DNA of 18,859 nt from JAAYGT01 sp050252075 (GTDB lineage Bacteria > Pseudomonadota > Gammaproteobacteria > Burkholderiales > Burkholderiaceae_B), in the NCBI GenBank assembly GCA_050252075.1, contig JBFWLP010000067.1:1-18859 (forward strand), given 5' to 3'. The notes below the pieces were generated by a model. It was given only the letters and a program-made list of their open reading frames with translations. It did not search any database and had not been told where the DNA came from. A program made the translations under genes and the position numbers. Shown here in pieces: positions 14,522 through 18,859 of this stretch; position 1 is the first letter of the stretch; each line of letters opens with the position of its first letter.

Positions 14522-14534
14522 TACGCAATGCGTA
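14522..14534. promoter_or_regulatory. Perfect 13-bp palindrome at the pyrB promoter (candidate operator)
   Basis: TACGCA, one central base, then TGCGTA sit 20 bases before the pyrB start and next to an AT-rich -10-like stretch (TAAAAT on the minus strand). A second short palindrome, AAGGGGCCCTT on the minus strand (14504-14514), covers the ribosome site. Both positions suit control of pyrB. Confidence 0.45.
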
Positions 14535-14574
14535 TATTTTATTAAGAGACCCTTGAAAAAACGAGCAATAAATG

Positions 14575-14596
14575 CGGGAAATCCCGAATAAACGGG
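14575..14596 (-). promoter_or_regulatory. Three-arm CCCG/CGGG/CCCG element upstream of pyrB
   Basis: On the minus strand CCCG, CGGG and CCCG follow each other with short spacers (14593-14596, 14583-14586 and 14575-14578), so the middle arm can pair with either neighbour. The stems are only four bases long. It may be an attenuator-like fold before pyrB or chance. Confidence 0.2.
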
Positions 14597-14628
14597 AGGC
14601 GCCGCAAAATTACAACGCCCCGGTCGCC

Positions 14629-15249
14629 TTATTGGGGCCGGCCACCCGTTGCCGCATCGGCGGAACCGTCTTCAGGCAAGCCGGCAATGGCGCGTGCCGC
14701 CAGCAAGGCATTTTGCTCTGACCCCACACCAAAAATGAGCTGGCTGGTGGTGACGGGCGTGGAATAGCCGGGAGCGGCCAGCATGGTGTTACCCACCACC
14801 AGCGCCAGGCGTTTGTTGGGATAACGCGCGGTAATGCGGGTTACCTGCTGGCGGCCTTCTTCATTCAGTTCGAGCGCCAGCAGGCCGGCACCCTGTGCGT
14901 TCGCCCCCGCCTGCACCCCCGAAAGATGCTCGCGGGTGAGCACGGGTTCGGGATTGACGTAAAGAATGCCCGACGTGATTTCAATGGGCTGCCAGCCGTC
15001 TTGCTTTTGCGTGTCGGCCACATAGACGGCCACCGGAACGCCCTGGCGCTGCTCGGCAGGCGCTGCCGCCGCAGGCGCCGGAGCGGCAGGTGCGGGCGCC
15101 GGAGTGGCCGGCTGGCTTTGACCGGAAGCCGGCCCGGGCGACGCGGCCGACGACGCGGCCGTGTCGGTTTTGGGAGCGGTTTGGCAGGCTGCCAGAAAAA
15201 CCAGCCCCAGCGGAGCAATAACACGGCGCAAAGTACGGGCAGCTTTCAT
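14629..15249 (-). CDS. Lipoprotein with a SecD-like (P1 head) C-terminal domain
   Basis: The ATG at 15247-15249 gives 206 residues starting with a charged segment (MKAARTLRR), a hydrophobic core, and the lipobox LAAC with Cys22 as the lipidated residue. Residues 25-70 are an Ala/Pro/Ser-rich linker that would let the rest reach out from the membrane. The C-terminal part (about 72-190) resembles the head domain of the first periplasmic region of SecD: YVNPEPVLTREHLSGVQAG, GLLALELNEEGRQQVTRIT, and NKRLALVVGNTMLAAPGYSTPVTT match the SecD pattern of a residual substrate-like beta/alpha fold. The longer frame to 15321 adds a leader without a signal sequence and is not used. It lies between a thiolase gene and pyrB with gaps of 80 and 126 bases. 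The domain call is from recognised pattern only. The role is unknown. Confidence 0.8.
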   Translation of the reverse strand: MKAARTLRRVIAPLGLVFLAACQTAPKTDTAASSAASPGPASGQSQPATPAPAPAAPAPAAAAPAEQRQGVPVAVYVADTQKQDGWQPIEITSGILYVNPEPVLTREHLSGVQAGANAQGAGLLALELNEEGRQQVTRITARYPNKRLALVVGNTMLAAPGYSTPVTTSQLIFGVGSEQNALLAARAIAGLPEDGSADAATGGRPQ

Positions 15250-15329
15250 AGATAACGTTCCAGAAGTGTTAACAACCCGACCCAGTCTACCAGAACGGGA
15301 ATCGGGATAATAATGCAGCATGTTACAAA

Positions 15330-16508
15330 TTATCGGCGCACCGCCTGCAATACAGAGGTGTAGTTCGCCACGCCGGCGCCCCCCATGTTGAAGATCAGGC
15401 CGAACTCAGGTGCGTCAAGCTGCATGTCGCCGGCGGTACCGGTAAGCTGGCGGAATGCAATGGCATGCATGGATACGCCGGTAGCCCCCACGGGGTGGCC
15501 TTTGGCCTTCAAGCCGCCCGACAGATTCACCGGCAAGGCGCCGTCGCGGTACACCGTGCCCGATTCCAGGGCCTGGTACCCCTGGCCTTTGGGCGTCAGG
15601 CCCATGGCCTCGTAAATGAGCAATTCGGCAATGGTGAAGCAATCGTGCACTTCGGCAAAGTGAATGTCGGACAACTGCAGACCCGATGCTTTCAATGCCG
15701 TTTGCAACGACCGTTCGGGGCCTTCAAACGCCAGGAAATCACGGGTAGACATGGGCAAAATGTCGCTCACGTGGCAGGTGGACCGGAACGCCGCCTCTTT
15801 GGCAAACGCCCGCGCGCGCGCCGGGCTGGCCAGAATGATGGCGGCGGCGCCGTCGGTGATCAGGGAGCAATCGGTAAGGCGCAGCGGCGGGGCAATGAGC
15901 GGATTTTTTTCCGACACCGTATTGCAGGCGTCGAAATCCATAGGGCGCTGCAGCTGGGCCAGCGGATTGGCCAGGGCATTCTGGTGGTTCTTCGACGCAA
16001 TGCGCGCCATGGCCGGCAAGGGGTCGCGGTAGCGTTCGGTATATTGCCGGGCCGCCACGCCGAATACCTGCGGAAAACTCAGCTTGGCCTCTTCCGGGTC
16101 GTTCTGATAGCCTGCACCGGCCAATGCCCGCGTGACCTGTTCGGTGGTGTTCGAGGTCATTTTTTCGGCGCCCACCACCAGCGCGACGTCGATTTGTCCG
16201 GCCTGAATGGCGGCAATGGCGGCAAAAATGGCGGCCGACCCCGACGCGCAGGCATTTTCATACCGTGTGGCAGGCTTGAACCGCAGGGCCGGGGATACCT
16301 GGTGAATGAGCGACGACGCGAAGGCATCGGGCACCATGCCGGCGTTGAAATGACCAAGGAATACCGCATCGATGTCAGCCGCTTCGATACGGGCGTCGTC
16401 TATTGCCTGCGCCGCTGCCTGAACAATAAGGTCTTCAAGTTTCAGAGCATCGAGACGACCAAATTTGGTGTGCCCGCTGCCTACGATGGAAACGCCTGTG
16501 CTTGCCAT
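15330..16508 (-). CDS. Thiolase-family acyl-CoA acetyltransferase (SCP2-thiolase-like)
   Basis: The 392-residue protein is a cytosolic thiolase that would join or split acyl-CoA units. The nucleophilic cysteine is Cys87 in ENACASGSAA, HDCF lies at 288-291, and KGHPVGATG at 336-344 supplies the second catalytic histidine (His338). The C-terminal NMGGAG replaces the usual cysteine-containing CxG motif of biosynthetic thiolases. That replacement, and the HDCF motif, place it with the SCP2-thiolase / lipid-transfer thiolase branch rather than with PhaA or AtoB. Members of this branch may have degradative or still unknown substrates. No beta-oxidation or polyhydroxyalkanoate genes are adjacent, so the context does not name the substrate. 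It starts 163 bases after yaeQ on the same strand. Confidence 0.92.
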   Translation of the reverse strand: MASTGVSIVGSGHTKFGRLDALKLEDLIVQAAAQAIDDARIEAADIDAVFLGHFNAGMVPDAFASSLIHQVSPALRFKPATRYENACASGSAAIFAAIAAIQAGQIDVALVVGAEKMTSNTTEQVTRALAGAGYQNDPEEAKLSFPQVFGVAARQYTERYRDPLPAMARIASKNHQNALANPLAQLQRPMDFDACNTVSEKNPLIAPPLRLTDCSLITDGAAAIILASPARARAFAKEAAFRSTCHVSDILPMSTRDFLAFEGPERSLQTALKASGLQLSDIHFAEVHDCFTIAELLIYEAMGLTPKGQGYQALESGTVYRDGALPVNLSGGLKAKGHPVGATGVSMHAIAFRQLTGTAGDMQLDAPEFGLIFNMGGAGVANYTSVLQAVRR

Positions 16509-16575
16509 AATGCTGTCACCCTGCCGGAAAAATTAATGAGCCAAATGACGCAATCATAACGGCAGGCAAGGCGGC

Positions 16576-16601
16576 ACGGCTAGCCCGAGGCTGCGAGCCG
16601 T
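16576..16601 (-). other. Hairpin between yaeQ and the thiolase gene
   Basis: ACGGCT (16576-16581) pairs with AGCCGT (16596-16601), continuing directly into AGCC/GGCT with a 3-base bulge on one side. It is a stable stem but is not followed by a T-run on either strand. Confidence 0.35.
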
Positions 16602-16636
16602 ATCCGGCAGACGCGCCCTGAAACAGTCACCCGAAC

Positions 16637-16657
16637 GTTAACGGTTAACGGTTAACG
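16637..16657. repeat. Three perfect tandem copies of GTTAACG
   Basis: Seven-base units at 16637, 16644 and 16651 each contain the palindrome GTTAAC. The array starts 15 bases beyond the yaeQ stop and is flanked by CGAAC and CGCGAAC. Confidence 0.8.
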
Positions 16658-16671
16658 CGAACGGTGCCGCA

Positions 16672-17211
16672 CTACTGCAATGATTCAATCCGCACGTGGG
16701 CCTGGCCTTTGTCGCTGGACACCCACATCTGGTCATCCAGATAATTCATGTTCAGGACCATTTTGCGCTCGGCCAGCCCGGCCAGTTCGGCCGTACCTTC
16801 CGGCGACAGGTAATAGACATGGATCTTGGGGTTGACACGCACCTTGTGATGCAATTGCTGCCACCACAACATGGCATTGCGCCCGTAGGCCAGCACCACC
16901 ACCTGGTCGGCACGCCCGCACGCCTTGGCCAGACGGCGTTCGTCGGGCAGCCCCGTTTCCACCCACAGCTGTATGGCGCCGGTCAAGTCGCAGCGCCACA
17001 AGTCGGGCTCGTCGGTTTCCGACAAACCCCGCGTAAATGCCAGTGTGTCGTCGGAATTCACCAGCAAGGCAAAGGCCAGCAGCCTGACAAGCAGGCGTTC
17101 GTCGGTTTCCGAAGGGTGCCGGGCCACGGTCAATGCATGGCTGCCGTAATAATTACGGTTGCTGTCGGCAATGTGGAGTTCGGCTTTATAAACCGTAGCG
17201 CGTAAAGCCAT
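16672..17211 (-). CDS. yaeQ: YaeQ family protein
   Basis: The ATG at 17209-17211 starts MALRATVYKAELHIADSNRNYY, the hallmark N-terminus of YaeQ, and gives 179 residues, the usual size. Other family features are LTVARHPSETDERLLVRLLAFAL, EPDLWRCDLTGAIQLWVETGLPDE, RADQVVVLAYG and a C-terminal WVSSDKGQAHVRIE strand. The protein is predicted to be soluble with a PD-(D/E)XK nuclease-like fold; the Glu/Asp residues around EPDLWRCDLTGAIQLWVE would form the acidic site. Its cellular role is poorly defined. The longer frame to 17256 reads into the tRNA gene and is rejected. The ribosome site before the ATG is poor. It lies 19 bases downstream of the tRNA on the same strand, so it may be cotranscribed with it and released by tRNA processing. 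Confidence 0.93.
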   Translation of the reverse strand: MALRATVYKAELHIADSNRNYYGSHALTVARHPSETDERLLVRLLAFALLVNSDDTLAFTRGLSETDEPDLWRCDLTGAIQLWVETGLPDERRLAKACGRADQVVVLAYGRNAMLWWQQLHHKVRVNPKIHVYYLSPEGTAELAGLAERKMVLNMNYLDDQMWVSSDKGQAHVRIESLQ

Positions 17212-17230
17212 GCAAGGAAAGAAGAATGAT

Positions 17231-17309
<79 letters not shown>

Positions 17310-17364
17310 ACACTGTAAGCCCGCAATTATTACATAAATTCCCTGTGGCGCGCAGAACCGGGTA

Positions 17365-17388
17365 GTTATCCCCATAACATGTGAATAA
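17365..17388. promoter_or_regulatory. Two DnaA-box-like sequences in opposite orientation
   Basis: TTATCCCCA (17366-17374) differs by one base from the DnaA box TTATCCACA. TGTGAATAA (17380-17388) is the complement of TTATTCACA, which fits the relaxed consensus TTWTNCACA. The first also lies in the inverted repeat GTTAT-CCCC-ATAAC (17365-17378). Chance is a real alternative. Confidence 0.25.
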
Positions 17389-17418
17389 GTCGCTGGACAA
17401 CCAGGGGGCAAATGACGC

Positions 17419-17452
17419 AAGTACTTTGCCTGCAAGGCTTTTAAGTACTTTG
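17419..17452. repeat. Direct repeat AAGTACTTTG x2 over the GGDEF gene promoter
   Basis: Exact 10-base copies at 17419-17428 and 17443-17452 are 24 bases apart start to start, and each contains the palindrome AAGTACTT. The second copy overlaps the -35 hexamer, the position of a typical regulator site. Confidence 0.5.
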
Positions 17453-17478
17453 GCAAAGAATGACACACATGCTACTAT
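17450..17478 (+). promoter_or_regulatory. Sigma-70 promoter of the PAS-GGDEF gene
   Basis: TTGGCA (17450-17455) and TACTAT (17473-17478) are spaced 17 bases apart, and the -10 is preceded by TGC, giving an extended -10. Transcription would begin near 17485, about 70 bases before the start codon. Confidence 0.65.
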
Positions 17479-17554
17479 CCTGGACGAACATAAGACCCGC
17501 ATAAAGAATTCGAAAAACCCATAAACTCCAGAATCCCTATAAGAGAGGCACCCC

Positions 17555-18769
17555 TTGGCGGCGCTACCGGATCCGCTACGCTACATGCAGCAGCTGTTTC
17601 AGCAAGCCCCCGGCTTTGTCTGTGTGCTCGACGGCCCGAAACATGTGTACCGTCTGGCAAACGATGCGTACTACCAGCTGATCGGCCACAGAAACATTCT
17701 GGGCCACGAGCTTGCGCAGGTATTGCCGGAAGTGGTTGAGCAAGGCTTTCTGGCCAAGCTCGATGCCGTATTCCAGACCGGCGAACGCTATATCGGGCGC
17801 GCCGTACCCATACAGCTGCAACGCGAGCCCCACTGCCCCCTCTCCCAGCGCTATATCGACCTGATCTATCAGCCCATACGCGACCCCGACGGCACGGTGG
17901 TAGGTATTTTCTGCCAGGGTCACGACGTTACCGAAACCCACGAGCTGTCACAGCAAATTTCCTATCAGGCGGCTCACGACCCGCTAACCGGCTTGCCCAA
18001 TCGTCGCGAATTTGCGCGCCTGACCCAAGCACTGATCCACGACGCCACGCCCGACCCCGACGCCTGCCACACCTTGCTGTATATGGATCTGGATCATTTC
18101 AAACTGGTCAACGACCGCTGTGGGCACGCAGCGGGCGACGCCCTGCTGTGCCAGGTGGCGCAATCGCTGCAGGCCGTGGTGCGCGGCAGCGATATTCTGG
18201 CCCGCCTGGGCGGTGACGAATTCGCCCTGGTGCTGCGTCACTGCACCCACGGTGACGCGCACGGCCTGGCCGAACGCGTGCGGCGCGAGATCCGCGATCT
18301 GGTATTCGTCTGGGAGGGGCGCCGCTACAGCATTACGATCAGCATCGGCATGATCACTTTCCCGGCCGACGATGCCTGGCAGTTTTCCCGGGCGCTCAGC
18401 CGGGCCGATGCCGCCTGCTTCATGGCCAAGGAAAAAGGGCGTAACCGCATCCAGCGCTACTACGACGGCGATGAAGAACTCGTTCGCCAGCAGCACGACA
18501 TGGACTGGGCCAGCCGGCTGCGCGACGCCATGCTCCAGGACCGCATTGTGCTGTTCGGGCAACGTATCGTACCGGTGCATGCCGACCCGACGGCAGTGCT
18601 GCACAAAACCGAACTGCTCGCCCGGCTGGTCGACAGCAATGACGCCTATGTTCCCCCCAGCGTATTCATACCCGCCGCCGAGCGCTACGGCCTGATCAGC
18701 CAGCTGGATCGCCATATTATCCGCAAAGCCTTCGGTAATCCCCCCATTTTTAACGGTGCTCAGAAGTAG
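17555..18769 (+). CDS. PAS-GGDEF-EAL protein truncated in its EAL domain by an IS
   Basis: The protein starts at a TTG seven bases after an AGAGAGG ribosome site; an ATG ten codons later is the alternative. Residues 14-130 form a PAS sensor (QAPGFVCVLDGPKHVYRLAN through PDGTVVGIFCQGHDVTE). Residues 135-303 form a GGDEF diguanylate cyclase with DPLTGLPNRR, DLDHFKLVND, an intact GGDEF at 219-223, and the inhibitory I-site RGSD at 210-213, five residues ahead. An EAL phosphodiesterase domain begins near 320 (KTELLARL with Glu353, then FIPAAERYGLISQLD). At residue 393 the sequence enters the insertion element, which adds 11 foreign residues and a stop at 18767. Most metal ligands of the EAL domain are lost, so hydrolysis of cyclic di-GMP is unlikely while synthesis may remain. 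Confidence 0.9.
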   Translation: MAALPDPLRYMQQLFQQAPGFVCVLDGPKHVYRLANDAYYQLIGHRNILGHELAQVLPEVVEQGFLAKLDAVFQTGERYIGRAVPIQLQREPHCPLSQRYIDLIYQPIRDPDGTVVGIFCQGHDVTETHELSQQISYQAAHDPLTGLPNRREFARLTQALIHDATPDPDACHTLLYMDLDHFKLVNDRCGHAAGDALLCQVAQSLQAVVRGSDILARLGGDEFALVLRHCTHGDAHGLAERVRREIRDLVFVWEGRRYSITISIGMITFPADDAWQFSRALSRADAACFMAKEKGRNRIQRYYDGDEELVRQQHDMDWASRLRDAMLQDRIVLFGQRIVPVHADPTAVLHKTELLARLVDSNDAYVPPSVFIPAAERYGLISQLDRHIIRKAFGNPPIFNGAQK

Positions 18770-18859
18770 CAATGCTATGCGGCCATGGTCAGCCGCTGTT
18801 TTGGGGTGATACCGCCCAATGCCATATTTGGGCGCTCGTTATTGTAGGACCACATCCAT
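18733..18859 (-). mobile_element. 3' end of the same IS3-family element (right copy, inverted)
   Basis: Positions 18733-18858 are the exact reverse complement of 1-126, and base 18859 extends the element by one more base. The copy points into the window from the right and interrupts the EAL domain of the preceding gene. Its tip lies at or to the right of 18733. The rest of the element is outside the window. Confidence 0.85.
18775..18858 (-). CDS. IS3-family transposase (OrfB), C-terminal fragment, right copy
   Basis: The minus strand encodes the same 27 C-terminal transposase residues as the left edge, ending with TAG at 18775-18777. It contains the IS3-family YNNERP and LGGITP motifs. The rest of the gene lies beyond the right edge. 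Confidence 0.8.
   Translation of the reverse strand, partial: WMWSYNNERPNMALGGITPKQRLTMAA

Noticed and set aside
13285..14556. 423-codon plus-strand frame opposite pyrB
   Set aside because: It mirrors pyrB codons, has no ribosome site or domain, and is explained by codon bias.

Overview
The window is a block of core chromosome from a betaproteobacterium, most likely Alcaligenaceae (the Bordetella / Achromobacter / Pusillimonas side of Burkholderiales). Three things suggest this: the gene order recA-recX-DUF2889-sucC-sucD-terC followed by hemC-hemD-hemX-hemY-ppa, the long aspartate carbamoyltransferase with an extra N-terminal domain, and high-GC coding sequence. The genus call is inference; no database was searched.

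Layout. Positions 1-126 are the 3' end of an IS3-family insertion sequence, and the same 126 bases return inverted at 18733-18858. From 281 to 11645 every gene is on the minus strand. Read in transcription order from the right: recA (LexA-box promoter) and recX; a DUF2889 gene closed by a strong terminator; sucC-sucD; a TerC-family membrane protein; a 42-residue single-span peptide; hemC-hemD-hemX-hemY; ppa; and a fumarylacetoacetate-hydrolase-family gene closed by a strong terminator. The longest non-coding stretch, 11646-12260, holds the recA promoter and a plus-strand structured RNA that ends in a textbook terminator ahead of rdgC. rdgC (+) converges on pyrB (-). Further right on the minus strand come a lipoprotein with a SecD-like domain, a thiolase, yaeQ and a CAU-anticodon tRNA. 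The last gene is a plus-strand PAS-GGDEF-EAL protein cut inside its EAL domain by the right-hand IS copy.

How the genes work together. recA, recX and rdgC all act on RecA-dependent recombination. sucCD runs the succinyl-CoA step of the TCA cycle. hemC and hemD make hydroxymethylbilane and uroporphyrinogen III, with hemX and hemY as membrane partners. ppa removes pyrophosphate, and pyrB starts pyrimidine synthesis.

I found no phage, CRISPR array, toxin-antitoxin pair or defence island. The best candidates for something undescribed are the structured RNA between recA and rdgC, the 42-residue membrane peptide between terC and hemC, the DNA-binding-like domain fused to aspartate carbamoyltransferase beside a perfect palindrome at its own promoter, and the lipoprotein carrying a SecD-like domain.
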